A DNA stretch of 48,170 bases from an uncultured Burkholderiales bacterium (lineage in GTDB: Bacteria; Pseudomonadota; Gammaproteobacteria; Burkholderiales; Burkholderiaceae_C), in NCBI GenBank assembly GCA_937864005.1, contig CALMIL010000054.1, forward strand, positions 1 through 48,170, given 5' to 3'. A program made the position numbers and the translations under genes. Below the pieces are notes generated by a model, which saw only the letters and a program-made list of their open reading frames with translations, did no database searches and had not been told where the DNA came from. Numbering within the stretch: the first letter of the stretch is position 1; the number at the start of each line of letters is the position of its first letter. Below are positions 1-8,080 of the stretch, piece after piece.

Positions 1-323
1 GTCCAGCTGGCCTCGATCATGCCCGGCGTCGGGCTGCTGTAGGCGGTGTGCCAGTCGGCCAGACCCCAGATGCCCGTGCCCCACGACAGCGAGCCGATGG
101 CGACGCCCGAACCGAAGGACTGGGTCTCTTCGTTCCACAGCACGCTGCTGCCGTGCCATGCATCGTTGATCTTCAGGAAGTGACCATCGACGCCGGTTCC
201 GGCTTGATAGAGGCCGGCGAGCTCGGGCGCGAGCACGACATCGGCGTGGGCGGCGCTGGCGCAGGCGGCGAGGCCGGCGAGCACGAGGCGGGCAATCTGC
301 TTCTTATCGGTCAGGGTCGTCAT
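1..323 (-). CDS. Exported protein of unknown function (5' part only; runs off left edge)
   Basis: About 107 residues are visible before the gene leaves the window. The first 27 residues form a Sec signal peptide: Lys-Lys near the start, a hydrophobic stretch LVLAGLAACASA and a likely cleavage after AHA. The mature part begins DVVLAP and is rich in Gly, Ser and Trp (for example GSLSWGTGIWGLADW), as in secreted or surface beta-rich proteins. I do not recognise the family and the C-terminus, which would show a sorting signal, is missing. No clear Shine-Dalgarno precedes the ATG. It lies downstream of the thioesterase gene on the same strand, separated by 156 bases that include a ten-G run, so it probably has its own promoter. 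Confidence 0.6.
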   Translation of the reverse strand, partial: MTTLTDKKQIARLVLAGLAACASAAHADVVLAPELAGLYQAGTGVDGHFLKINDAWHGSSVLWNEETQSFGSGVAIGSLSWGTGIWGLADWHTAYSSPTPGMIEASW

Positions 324-443
324 GATTTGCAACTGCTGTAAGTGAATCGACGAGCCGATGATGCCAGAGGGCCGCGGGTTGCCATCTCCAGCCGGGCGTG
401 CTAGCCACGCGGATCGTTATATCCGTCACGCCTGAACGCTCGA

Positions 444-465
444 CCCCCTCCGAACGGGGGGGGGG
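444..465. repeat. Ten-G homopolymer inside a C5/G10 hairpin
   Basis: Five C (444-448) are followed by a seven-base loop and ten consecutive G (456-465), giving a possible GC-only stem just past the stop codon of the thioesterase gene. There is no T-tract on either strand, so it is a weak terminator candidate. It sits about 130 bases upstream of the exported-protein start. A run of this length can slip during replication or be miscounted in sequencing. Confidence 0.5.
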
Positions 466-479
466 TGGCTTGCGTGCGG

Positions 480-1001
480 CTACGACAACAGATCGAGCGC
501 CATTTCCACATGCGTGATGCCGGCCTCGTCGAACTCGGGCCCGCGGGCGACGAACCCGACGCGGACCTCGACCATCGCTTCGCCGCCTTCGAAGGCGTCC
601 AGAATCTCGCGCAGGGCCTGCGGCACCGGCCGCGATGTCTGCGTCGACGGGTCGGCGAAGACGTAGGCGAGCTCGCCGCTGACGAGCAAATCCTCGCCGC
701 GGAAGACGCCGCCCTCGAAGACGATCGACGAGGTGCCGACGCGCGCACGCCGCAGGCCCACTTCGAGCAGGTCGTCGTAGCGCGCCGACGCGTGGTATTC
801 GAGCGTCGACTTGCGCACGTAGAGGTCGCCGCCGAGCGCTTCCATCGTCGGCGCGTACGGCAGCCCGAGCGCGCGCCAGTAGCCGGCGATCGCGGTGTCG
901 AAGTACATCCGGTAGTGGCCGTTGAAGACGATGCGCTGGGCGTCGACCTCGGCCCAGCGTACACGCAGCCGCTCGCGGAACCGGAAATCGCTGCGCTTCA
1001 T
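480..1001 (-). CDS. Acyl-CoA thioesterase, hot-dog fold (YbgC/FadM-like)
   Basis: The 173-residue product has the 4HBT single hot-dog layout. Near the N-terminus RVRWAEVDAQRIVFNGHYRMYFD is the family signature, with the Asp of EVDAQ at the catalytic position and the Asn-Gly-His-Tyr turn after it. It continues through the strand EYHASARYDDLLEV. Members hydrolyse acyl-CoA thioesters in the cytoplasm; the substrate cannot be read here. The frame stays open far upstream, but the true start is the ATG at 1001. It overlaps the stop of the upstream alpha/beta hydrolase gene as ATGA, so the two are translationally coupled and may act in the same acyl-ester metabolism. The function class is firm; the exact orthologue is not. 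Confidence 0.85.
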   Translation of the reverse strand: MKRSDFRFRERLRVRWAEVDAQRIVFNGHYRMYFDTAIAGYWRALGLPYAPTMEALGGDLYVRKSTLEYHASARYDDLLEVGLRRARVGTSSIVFEGGVFRGEDLLVSGELAYVFADPSTQTSRPVPQALREILDAFEGGEAMVEVRVGFVARGPEFDEAGITHVEMALDLLS

Positions 1002-1948
1002 GCGGCAAGGGCCTCGCGCAATGCCGCGGCGCAGACCGCCTGCGCGCTGCGCGCCGCGCCGACCGCACGGCCCATCTTGATGAAATCGTGCGTCACGCCG
1101 CGCACCAGTTCGAGCTGCACGCCAACTCCCGCCGCGCGCAGGCTGTCGCCGTAGGCGAGCCCCTCGTCGACCAGCGGATCGCATTCGGCGAGCACGAGGC
1201 AGGCCGGCGCGACGCCCTCGAAGTCGTCGGCATCGAGCGGCGCAAACCGCCAGTCGGCGCGCTGCGCGCGATCGATATAGTGATCGAAGAACCAGGCGAT
1301 GCTCGGCGCGTCGAGCAGGTAGCCGTTCGCGAAGGTCTCGTGCGACGGTGTATCGGCGGACGCCGCCGTGCCTGGCGTGATGAGCAGTTGCAGCGCGAGC
1401 GCCAGGCCGCTGTCGCGTGCGTGCAGCGCGCAGCTCGCGGCCAGCGTGCCACCCGCGCTGTCGCCGCCGACCGCGAGCCGGCTGGCGTCCAGGCCCAGCG
1501 TATCGGCGTGCAACGCGAGCCAGTGCATCGCCGCCCAGCTGTCGTCGACCGCGACCGGGAACCGATACTCCGGCGCGAGCCGGTAGTCGAGCGCGACGAC
1601 CGCCGCGCCGCTGTGCAAGGCGAACTGCCGGCACAGGCTGTCGTGCGTCTCGAGCCCGCCGATCACGAAGCCGCCGCCGTGCAGGAAGAGCAGCACCGGC
1701 AGGCGTGCATGCGATGGCGCATAGAGCCGCGCGCCGAGCAGATATCCATCCGCCGCGGGAATCCTGAAATCCTCCACCCGGGCGAGCGGGGCGCGCGGCA
1801 GGTCGAGCACCTCGGCCGCCGCCGCGTACGCGGCGCGCGCCTGTTGCGCGGTCAGGGTATGGAATGGCGGCCGCCCGGCGCGCCGGATGCGGTCGAGGAC
1901 GTCGCGCATCTGTGGCGAGAGCGGCGGCGTCGGCGATCCTGCGGTCAT
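998..1948 (-). CDS. Alpha/beta hydrolase, hormone-sensitive-lipase (HSL) family esterase
   Basis: The 316-residue protein carries the HSL-family oxyanion motif HGGG at residues 90-93 and the nucleophile elbow GDSAGG with Ser164. The remaining triad residues are Asp257 (in ECDPLVDEG) and His287 (in THDFIKM). Such enzymes are cytoplasmic carboxylesterases acting on short- to medium-chain esters; the natural substrate is unknown. I chose the ATG at 1948 because the longer open frame (from 2017) runs into recR, which ends at 1971, and adds no conserved sequence. No clear ribosome-binding site is visible. It follows recR after 22 bases and overlaps the thioesterase start by four, suggesting a tail added to the dnaX-ybaB-recR operon. 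Confidence 0.85.
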   Translation of the reverse strand: MTAGSPTPPLSPQMRDVLDRIRRAGRPPFHTLTAQQARAAYAAAAEVLDLPRAPLARVEDFRIPAADGYLLGARLYAPSHARLPVLLFLHGGGFVIGGLETHDSLCRQFALHSGAAVVALDYRLAPEYRFPVAVDDSWAAMHWLALHADTLGLDASRLAVGGDSAGGTLAASCALHARDSGLALALQLLITPGTAASADTPSHETFANGYLLDAPSIAWFFDHYIDRAQRADWRFAPLDADDFEGVAPACLVLAECDPLVDEGLAYGDSLRAAGVGVQLELVRGVTHDFIKMGRAVGAARSAQAVCAAALREALAA

Positions 1949-1970
1949 TGCTGCGTGCGCGGTCGGTGCT

Positions 1971-2558
1971 TCAGCGGCGGTCCGCGAGCGCATGCGCGAT
2001 CGTTCCCAGATCGACATATTCGAGTTCGCTGCCGATCGGCACGCCGCGCGCCAGGCGCGTGCTGCGGATGCCGCGCGCCTTCAGGCATTCGGCGAGCACG
2101 TGCGCCGTCGCCTCGCCTTCGGCGGTGAAGTTGGTCGCGACGATCACTTCCTCGACGCTGCCGTCGCTCGCGCGCTCGAGCAGCTCGGGCAAGCCGATCT
2201 CGCTGCCGCCGATGCCGTCGAGCGGGCTGAGCGGCCCCATCAGCACGAAATACAGGCCGCGGTAGCTGCCGCTGCGCTCCAGCGCCGCCTGATCGGCCGG
2301 TGTCTCGACAACGCAGAGCTGGCGCGCGTCGCGGCTCGCGTCGAGGCACGTCGCACAGACGGCCGATTCGGTGAAGGTGTGGCAGCGCTCGCAATGCCGG
2401 ATCCGCGATGCGGCGGCCTGCAGCGCCGCGGCGATCTGCTGCGCGCCGGCACGGTCGTGCTGCAGCAGATGAAACGCCATGCGCTGCGCCGACTTGACGC
2501 CGACGCCGGGCAGTCGCCGCAAGGCGTCGACCAGCGCCTGCAGCGTCGGCTCCAGCAT
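1971..2558 (-). CDS. recR: Recombination mediator protein RecR
   Basis: RecR works with RecO (and RecF) to load RecA at gaps in single-stranded DNA during recombinational repair. The 195-residue protein is the normal family length. It shows the helix-hairpin-helix [17 protein letters not shown] (residues 16-32), a four-cysteine zinc site (Cys56, Cys59, Cys68, Cys71) and the Toprim domain from about residue 80 (CVVETPAD, then [17 protein letters not shown]). It is the third gene of the classical dnaX-ybaB-recR operon, 17 bases after ybaB. Confidence 0.97.
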   Translation of the reverse strand: MLEPTLQALVDALRRLPGVGVKSAQRMAFHLLQHDRAGAQQIAAALQAAASRIRHCERCHTFTESAVCATCLDASRDARQLCVVETPADQAALERSGSYRGLYFVLMGPLSPLDGIGGSEIGLPELLERASDGSVEEVIVATNFTAEGEATAHVLAECLKARGIRSTRLARGVPIGSELEYVDLGTIAHALADRR

Positions 2559-2575
2559 GGCGTCCGGGTGCAGGC

Positions 2576-2902
2576 TCAGAACGGCAGTTTCATGCCGGGC
2601 GGCATCGGCATGCCAGCCGTCAGCTTGCCCATCTTCTCCGCGCTCACGGTCTCGGCCCGGCGCACCGCATCATTGAACGCCGCGGCGACCAAGTCTTCCA
2701 GCATATCCTTGTCCTCGGCGAGCAGGCTCGGGTCGATGCTGACGCGGCGCACGTCGTTCTTGCACGTCATCGTGATCTTCACGAGTCCCGCGCCCGACTG
2801 ACCCTCGACCTCGATCGTCGCGAGCTCCTCCTGGGCGCGCTTCAGGTTGTCCTGCATCGCCTGCGCCTGCTTCATCAGTCCGGCGAGTTGACCCTTCATC
2901 AT
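2576..2902 (-). CDS. ybaB: YbaB/EbfC family nucleoid-associated protein
   Basis: A small (108-residue) DNA-binding protein of the YbaB/EbfC family, which forms dimers and binds the nucleoid. The N-terminal helix is [20 protein letters not shown]. The core reads [23 protein letters not shown] and the C-terminus ends [12 protein letters not shown], all typical of the family. A Shine-Dalgarno AGGAGT lies eight bases before the first of two adjacent ATG codons; either may be used. It is placed between dnaX and recR as in most proteobacteria. Confidence 0.96.
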   Translation of the reverse strand: MMKGQLAGLMKQAQAMQDNLKRAQEELATIEVEGQSGAGLVKITMTCKNDVRRVSIDPSLLAEDKDMLEDLVAAAFNDAVRRAETVSAEKMGKLTAGMPMPPGMKLPF

Positions 2903-2963
2903 GTTGCTGACTCCTGGTTGTGCCGCGTGCCCGCCTGGGTGCGGTGCTGCGACGATTGCACGA

Positions 2964-4682
2964 TCAGTGCGGCTTGACCGATCCGGGCACGATGCGCGCG
3001 GTGCTGTACTGCTGCATCACCGCCCGCACCAGCGGATCGTCCTGGATGATTCGCTCGGCCGCCTCCTGGCGCCGCGCGCGCAGCGCGGCGTCGCGTTGCG
3101 CCGGCGTGTCCTCGGCGGCGCCGATCTCGATCTCGAGTTCGACGGCGGCGCCGAGCGCATCGCCGAGCGCGGCCTGCAGACGCTCGCGCTGCGCGGCCGC
3201 GGCAAGTGCCTCGCGTTCGACGCGCAGCCGCCATCGCTGGCCTTCGAGCCCGACGCACTGTGCTTGCAGCGCCAGTTCGCGCGCCAGCGCGGTGATGCTA
3301 CCGGCGGCGATCAGTTCGCGCACCTGCCGCTCCCAACGGTCGCCGAGCGCGGGCGACGGTGCGCTCGCGCCGGGCCCGGCGGCGCGCGGCGCGCCCGGCG
3401 CCGGCGGTTTCTGCGTGCGCTGCGGTTCCGCGCGAGCAGGCTGCGCTTGCGGCTCGTCGTCCCAGGGTGCAGGCTCGGGCGGCAGCACGGCGCTGCGCGC
3501 CGCGGGGCGGGCCGCGGCGGCCGCGGCGCTGGCCCTGGCCGCCGCCGGGGATGCGCGCCGCGCCTCGGCGGACGCGGCATCGTCCTGCGGCGCGAACGCG
3601 AGCAGACGCAGCAGCACCATCACGAGGCCGCTGTATTCGTCGGGCGCGAGGCCGATCTCGGCGCGGCCGTGCAGCACGATGCTGTAGAGCAGCTGCGTCT
3701 CGTCGGGGGCAAGCAACGCGGCAAGACGCGCGACCTCCGGCGTCTCGGGGTCCTGATCGTCGAGCGCCTGCGGCACGGCCTGCGCCACGGCCATCTGCTG
3801 CAGCAGCGATGCCATTTCCTCGAGCGTTCCGCCGGCCGACAGGCCGAGCGCGCGCAGGCCGTCGACGGCGCCGATCACGGCCGCGCCATCGCGCCGCGCG
3901 AGCGCCTCGACGAGGCGCAGCGCGTGGCCGCGGTCGACCGCGCCGAGCATCTGGCGCACGCCGCCTTCGGCGAGCGCACCGGCGCCGAAGGCGATCGCCT
4001 GATCGGCAAGCGACAGCGCGTCGCGCATCGATCCGTGCGCCGCGCGCGAAATCAGCCGCAGCGCGCCGGGCTCGGCGGCGATGCCCTCCTGCGCCAGCAC
4101 ATCGGCCAGATGCGCCTGCACGGTCTGCGGCGCGAGCGGCCGCAGGTTGAACTGCAGGCAGCGCGACAGCACGGTCGGCGGCACCTTCTGCGGGTCGGTC
4201 GTCGCGAGCACGAACTTCAGGTAGTCGGGCGGCTCCTCGAGCGTCTTCAGCATCGCGTTGAAGGCGTGATTCGAGAGCATGTGCACTTCGTCGATCATGT
4301 AGACCTTGAAGCGCCCGGCGACCGGCTTGTAGACGGCCTGGTCGAGCAGCTGCGTGATCTCCTCGACGCCGCGATTGGACGCCGCGTCGAGCTCGACGTA
4401 ATCGACGAAGCGCCCGGCATCGATATCGCGGCACGCATTGCAGGCGCCGCACGGGCGGGCGGTGATCCCGCCCTGGCCGTCCGTGCCGGTGCAGTTGAGC
4501 GCCTTGGCGAGGATGCGCGAGATCGTCGTCTTGCCGACGCCGCGCGTGCCGGTGAACAAATACGCGTGGTGCAGCCGCTGATGGTTCAGCGCGTTGGTCA
4601 GCGCCTGCACGACGTGCTCCTGCCCGACCAGGGTGTCGAAATCGCGCGGCCGATATTTGCGTGCAAGCACGAGGTAGCTCAT
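2964..4682 (-). CDS. dnaX: DNA polymerase III subunits gamma/tau
   Basis: DnaX is the ATPase of the clamp loader and, as tau, ties the replicative polymerases to the helicase. The 572-residue product begins [15 protein letters not shown], the family N-terminus, so the start is the ATG at 4682 rather than the longer open frame. Walker A is GTRGVGKT at 45-52. The zinc module uses Cys64, Cys78, Cys81 and Cys84. Walker B is in MIDEVHMLS and sensor 1 in [10 protein letters not shown], followed by the arginine-finger region SRCLQFNLR. After about residue 370 the sequence becomes an Ala/Pro-rich linker, then a C-terminal tau domain. I see no A-rich slippery heptamer, so a programmed frameshift making gamma is not evident. 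First gene of dnaX-ybaB-recR. Confidence 0.96.
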   Translation of the reverse strand: MSYLVLARKYRPRDFDTLVGQEHVVQALTNALNHQRLHHAYLFTGTRGVGKTTISRILAKALNCTGTDGQGGITARPCGACNACRDIDAGRFVDYVELDAASNRGVEEITQLLDQAVYKPVAGRFKVYMIDEVHMLSNHAFNAMLKTLEEPPDYLKFVLATTDPQKVPPTVLSRCLQFNLRPLAPQTVQAHLADVLAQEGIAAEPGALRLISRAAHGSMRDALSLADQAIAFGAGALAEGGVRQMLGAVDRGHALRLVEALARRDGAAVIGAVDGLRALGLSAGGTLEEMASLLQQMAVAQAVPQALDDQDPETPEVARLAALLAPDETQLLYSIVLHGRAEIGLAPDEYSGLVMVLLRLLAFAPQDDAASAEARRASPAAARASAAAAAARPAARSAVLPPEPAPWDDEPQAQPARAEPQRTQKPPAPGAPRAAGPGASAPSPALGDRWERQVRELIAAGSITALARELALQAQCVGLEGQRWRLRVEREALAAAAQRERLQAALGDALGAAVELEIEIGAAEDTPAQRDAALRARRQEAAERIIQDDPLVRAVMQQYSTARIVPGSVKPH

Positions 4683-4757
4683 TGGGACGATTCTACGAGC
4701 CGGCCTCCGGCGAGGACGGCTGCGGGCGCAGCGCGGGCGCGCGGCGATGCGCTCGCC

Positions 4758-4763
4758 TACAAT
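4758..4763 (+). promoter_or_regulatory. Probable -10 box of the SRP RNA gene
   Basis: TACAAT, five of six matches to the sigma-70 -10 consensus, ends seven bases before the predicted 5' end of the SRP RNA. No good -35 is visible at 16-18 bases upstream. The element sits in the 88-base gap between the divergent dnaX start and the RNA. Confidence 0.6.
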
Positions 4764-4770
4764 CGTCTTC

Positions 4771-4864
4771 GACGGGCCTCCTCGCATGGAAGCGCGGCCA
4801 ACCGGGTCAGGTCGGGAACGAAGCAGCCCTAACCGTTGTGACCAGTGCCGGGGTCAGGCTCGTC
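4771..4864 (+). ncRNA. ffs: Signal recognition particle RNA, bacterial small (4.5S) type
   Basis: The RNA scaffold that binds Ffh and FtsY to deliver nascent membrane proteins. The conserved apical domain is plain: GGTCAGGTCGGGAACGAAGC carries the tetraloop, and the matching internal-loop strand is AGCAGCCCTAACC. The ends pair as a long helix: GACGGGCCT at 4771-4779 is complementary (one G-U) to AGGCTCGTC at 4856-4864. The length of about 94 bases fits the small bacterial form. It lies next to dnaX, as in many betaproteobacteria. The ends are inferred from the terminal helix. Confidence 0.93.
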
Positions 4865-4927
4865 ACCCTTGCACGCAACCGAATCGCGCTGCCACGAGTG
4901 CGGATCCGCAGCCACGAACCGACCGCC

Positions 4928-5581
4928 ATGCGAGCCCTGCTTGCCGCAGTATTCGTCGTCACGCTCGCGCTGTTGACCGGCTGCGCGTCGCCGACGCGGC
5001 TCAACGCCCAGTGGCTCAATCCGCAGTTCGACGGCAAGCCCGCGCCGGGCAAGGTGCTCGTCATGAGCTCGACGCCCGACGGCACGACACGGCGCGTATT
5101 CGAGGACCTGATGGTCAAGGAACTCGAGGCGCGCGGCGTCGTGGCCCTGCCGTCCTACCGCTTTCTGCCGGCCGACGGCCCGGCCTCGCCGGAGCAGATC
5201 GAGGCGGCGGTGAAGGCGTCTGGAGCGCAGACGCTCCTCGCGTCGCGCCTGATCGGTGCGACCCAGAATATCCGCGTCGCACCGGGCGCCGGTTGGGGTC
5301 CGGGATGGGGCGGGCCGTGGGGCGGGCCGTGGTGGGGCTGGGGCGGTGCCTTCTACGGCCCCTACGGCGGCATGTGGGGCGGCGGATTTGCCGCGCCGCA
5401 GGTCTGGACCGACGAGAGCGTGCTCGTCGACACCCAGTTCATCGACGCCGCCGCGCAGCGCGTCGTCTGGTCCGGCTCGACGACGACCACGACGGCGCCT
5501 GGCTCGCTGGGCACGGTGCCGGTTCTGCAGCAGTTCGTGCACGTCATCGTCGACGCGATCGCGGCGGCCAAGCTCATCTGA
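4928..5581 (+). CDS. Lipoprotein with a Gly/Trp/Pro-rich insert
   Basis: A 217-residue envelope protein. The signal is lipoprotein type: MRALLAAVFVVTLALLTGC, with lipidation expected at Cys19. The mature domain opens with a stretch like putative lipoproteins of the DUF4136 type (TRLNAQWLNPQFDGKPAPGKVLVMSS), then an alpha/beta segment. Around residues 118-147 there is a low-complexity run of repeated GPGWGG/GPWWGWGG units. A final strand-rich part follows (VDTQFIDAAAQRVVWSG). The function is unknown; the insert is probably a flexible surface loop. I start at the ATG at 4928 because upstream codons overlap the SRP RNA. It is convergent with the kinase gene, 51 bases apart. Confidence 0.75.
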   Translation: MRALLAAVFVVTLALLTGCASPTRLNAQWLNPQFDGKPAPGKVLVMSSTPDGTTRRVFEDLMVKELEARGVVALPSYRFLPADGPASPEQIEAAVKASGAQTLLASRLIGATQNIRVAPGAGWGPGWGGPWGGPWWGWGGAFYGPYGGMWGGGFAAPQVWTDESVLVDTQFIDAAAQRVVWSGSTTTTTAPGSLGTVPVLQQFVHVIVDAIAAAKLI

Positions 5582-5632
5582 AGCGGCGCGGGCCGCACGC
5601 GCCAGCAGCGGCTGCGACCTTGCGCGGCGGCT

Positions 5633-8080
5633 TCACCTCGCGTGTCGAAAGGCCATCACCGCCTGATTGCGCAGGGTGCGAAGCAGCGAGAGTTCCTTCT
5701 CGCCGAGGCCGAAATCACCGGCCAGCGCCTTGTCGGCGTAGATCATCGCGAACGGCGCGCCCTCGAGCGCAAGCGGCAGCAGCAGGAAGGCCGGCGCATT
5801 CACCTGCTGCAGATACCACGCGGGCAGGCGCCTTGCGATGCGCGGCTCGAATGCATCGGTGATCAGCGTATCGGCGCTCTTGCGAAAGACGGCGGCGAAC
5901 AGGTCCGCGCTGTTCCCGAGGTCGACATGAAAATACCGCGCCACGTCGTCGGCGCCGGCGCCGAGCCCGAGGCGCCCGGCGAGGATATTCGTCTTCGGAT
6001 CGCGCAGGCACAAGACGATGCGCCCGAGGCGCAGCGCGCGCAGCATCGTTTCGAGCACCATGCGCAGCACGTCGTTGAGCCTGAAGCTCTCGACCATCGC
6101 ATTCGTGATCTCCTGCAGGCCCGCCGTCATCAGTTCGGCCGCGCCGGGCGCGGCGCCGGCAGCAAGATCGAGGGCGATATCGGCGTCGGCCGGCGTCGCG
6201 CGGCCCGCCAGGGGACGCGGACCGGCCGGCGCCGCCAGCGTCGCGGCGTACGGCGCGGCAGGATCGGCATCGGGGCGCGGTGCAAGGAGCCGGTGCGCCG
6301 CGCTGCCGGGCTGCACGCAAAGCCCCATCGCGGCGGCGATCTGCGCGAGGTCGTCGCGTGCTTCGGCGGCGTTTGCGAGCAGCTGCCGCGCCGGGATGCC
6401 GAGCACGCCGCAGAAGCGCTGCGCGACGGCATCCACCTTGGCCTCGGCTTCATCGGGCGGCGACTCCAGCAAGGTGGCGGCGATCTCGTTGGCCGCCGCC
6501 GCGATCCAGCGCAGGCGATCGCCTGGATGCAGCAGCGCATGGCGCGGCGGTTCGCCACGCGGCGCGCGCATGCAGCGCTGCAGGGCTTCGGGCAGTCCCC
6601 AGGAGCGCGCGACGCCGAGGCCCAGCTCCTCGTAGCTCATGCCGAGCACCTGGATCGAGGCGGTCTCTTCGCCGATTCGCGCGGGGTCGGCGGCGATCGC
6701 CTTCTCGACCTGGCTCGCCTCCTCCGGAAAGTAGAACTGGGTCAGCAGGCGGCCGAGGTTTTGCAGCAGCGCGCCGATGAACGCCTCTTCGCCGCCGGCC
6801 GAGCGGCCGCACAACCGGCCGGCGAGCGCACCCGCGAGCTGCGAGCGAAGAAACTGCGCCTTCAACTGCTGGGCGTGCGCCTTGTCCTGCATGTGCTCGA
6901 GCAGGACGAGGCCGAGCGCCATGTTGCGAATGCCGGCAAAGCCGATCAGCGCCACCGCGCGCGATACGGTGCTGATGCTGCCCGCGCCGGCCTGCGCGTA
7001 GTGCGCGGTATTGACGAGGCGCAGCAGCTTGTTGGTCAGCGCGACGTCCTTCAGGATCTCGGCCGACAGATTGGCGAGGCTTTCGCGCTCGGAACTCGCG
7101 ATGCGCTGGATGCGCACGACGGTATCCGACAGGGCCGGAAAGTCCGACTTGTGGCGCATCTTGCGCAGCAGGAAGTCGAGCGTGCCGGTTCCGCCGGCGG
7201 CGACGGCCGGGGCGGCCGACGGCAGCTTCCAGGCCTGCAGCGCGTCGCGCATCGCCGCAGCCGTTGCCGTTCGCTGCGTGGCGTCGCGCGCCATCGCGCG
7301 CAGCACGATCGCGCGCAGCGCGTCGTCGACCTCGATCGGCATCGAATCGGGCAGCGCGATTTCTTCGTCGGCCGCGCGCTCCAGAGCGCGCTGCGGGTCG
7401 CGCTCCCGGATCAGCGCGCTGCCGCCGAGCATCTCGGCGAGCACGAGCCCGGCGGCGTAGATATCCATCGCCGGTGCGGCCGGCGCGCCGCGCGCCGCCT
7501 CGGGCGAGATATAGCCCGGCGTGCCGACGATGCGCTGCGCCGCGGACGCTCCCGGCGACCGGCTTGCGCTGCGCGCCGCGATGCCGAAATCCATCACCCG
7601 GGCGCGGCCGTCGGCGTCGACCAGGATATTCGACGGCTTGAGATCACGATGCACGAGCCCGGCCGCGTGCGCCGCGGCAACCGCATCGAGCACCCCGATC
7701 ATCATCGCGACCGCCTCGCGCGCCGGCAGCGGCGATTTGCGGGCGCGCAGAAACTGGGCGAGCGTCGGGCCGGCGACGTACTCGAAGACGATGTAGGGCC
7801 GGCCTTCGTGCACGTCGGCCTCGAAGACCGGCACGATGTGGGGATGGGTCAGCCGGGCGACGCTGCGCGCCTCGTGCAGCCACTGCATCGCGCCGGCGCC
7901 GTTCTCGTCGCAGGCTTCGGCGCCCGCGGCGCCGCGGCGCATCAGCTTGACGGCGACCTCACGCTCGAGCCGCGCGTCGTGCGCAAGCCAGACCGTCGCC
8001 TGTGCGCCTTCGCCGAGCACGCGGACGAGTCTGAAGCGGCCGACGACGGCCGGCACGGTCTCGGCCAGGCGGACGTTCAC
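5633..8080 (-). CDS. Ser/Thr protein kinase - HDOD - GAF multidomain signalling protein
   Basis: An 815-residue cytoplasmic protein with three parts. Residues about 14-280 are a Hanks-type kinase with all catalytic features: glycine loop GEGAQATV (23-30), Lys45 in VAVK, Glu70 of helix C, HRDLKPSN (144-151) and DFG at 164-166. Residues about 290-490 are an HDOD domain (a degenerate HD fold found in signalling proteins), with ILKDVALTNKLLRLVN and [10 protein letters not shown]. Residues about 640-815 form a GAF-like sensor domain. No membrane segment is present. The start is a GTG at 8080 that overlaps the stop of the upstream kinase-like gene as GTGA; a longer open frame reaches 9196 but lies over that gene. 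The target and signal are unknown. Confidence 0.85.
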   Translation of the reverse strand: MNVRLAETVPAVVGRFRLVRVLGEGAQATVWLAHDARLEREVAVKLMRRGAAGAEACDENGAGAMQWLHEARSVARLTHPHIVPVFEADVHEGRPYIVFEYVAGPTLAQFLRARKSPLPAREAVAMMIGVLDAVAAAHAAGLVHRDLKPSNILVDADGRARVMDFGIAARSASRSPGASAAQRIVGTPGYISPEAARGAPAAPAMDIYAAGLVLAEMLGGSALIRERDPQRALERAADEEIALPDSMPIEVDDALRAIVLRAMARDATQRTATAAAMRDALQAWKLPSAAPAVAAGGTGTLDFLLRKMRHKSDFPALSDTVVRIQRIASSERESLANLSAEILKDVALTNKLLRLVNTAHYAQAGAGSISTVSRAVALIGFAGIRNMALGLVLLEHMQDKAHAQQLKAQFLRSQLAGALAGRLCGRSAGGEEAFIGALLQNLGRLLTQFYFPEEASQVEKAIAADPARIGEETASIQVLGMSYEELGLGVARSWGLPEALQRCMRAPRGEPPRHALLHPGDRLRWIAAAANEIAATLLESPPDEAEAKVDAVAQRFCGVLGIPARQLLANAAEARDDLAQIAAAMGLCVQPGSAAHRLLAPRPDADPAAPYAATLAAPAGPRPLAGRATPADADIALDLAAGAAPGAAELMTAGLQEITNAMVESFRLNDVLRMVLETMLRALRLGRIVLCLRDPKTNILAGRLGLGAGADDVARYFHVDLGNSADLFAAVFRKSADTLITDAFEPRIARRLPAWYLQQVNAPAFLLLPLALEGAPFAMIYADKALAGDFGLGEKELSLLRTLRNQAVMAFRHAR

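Noticed and set aside
2964..4682. Programmed -1 frameshift in dnaX making gamma
   Set aside because: No A-rich slippery heptamer followed by a stem-loop was seen in the gene; the full tau frame is intact.
2901..4832. A 643-codon open frame antisense to dnaX
   Set aside because: Covered by dnaX on the other strand; no family signatures in the translation.
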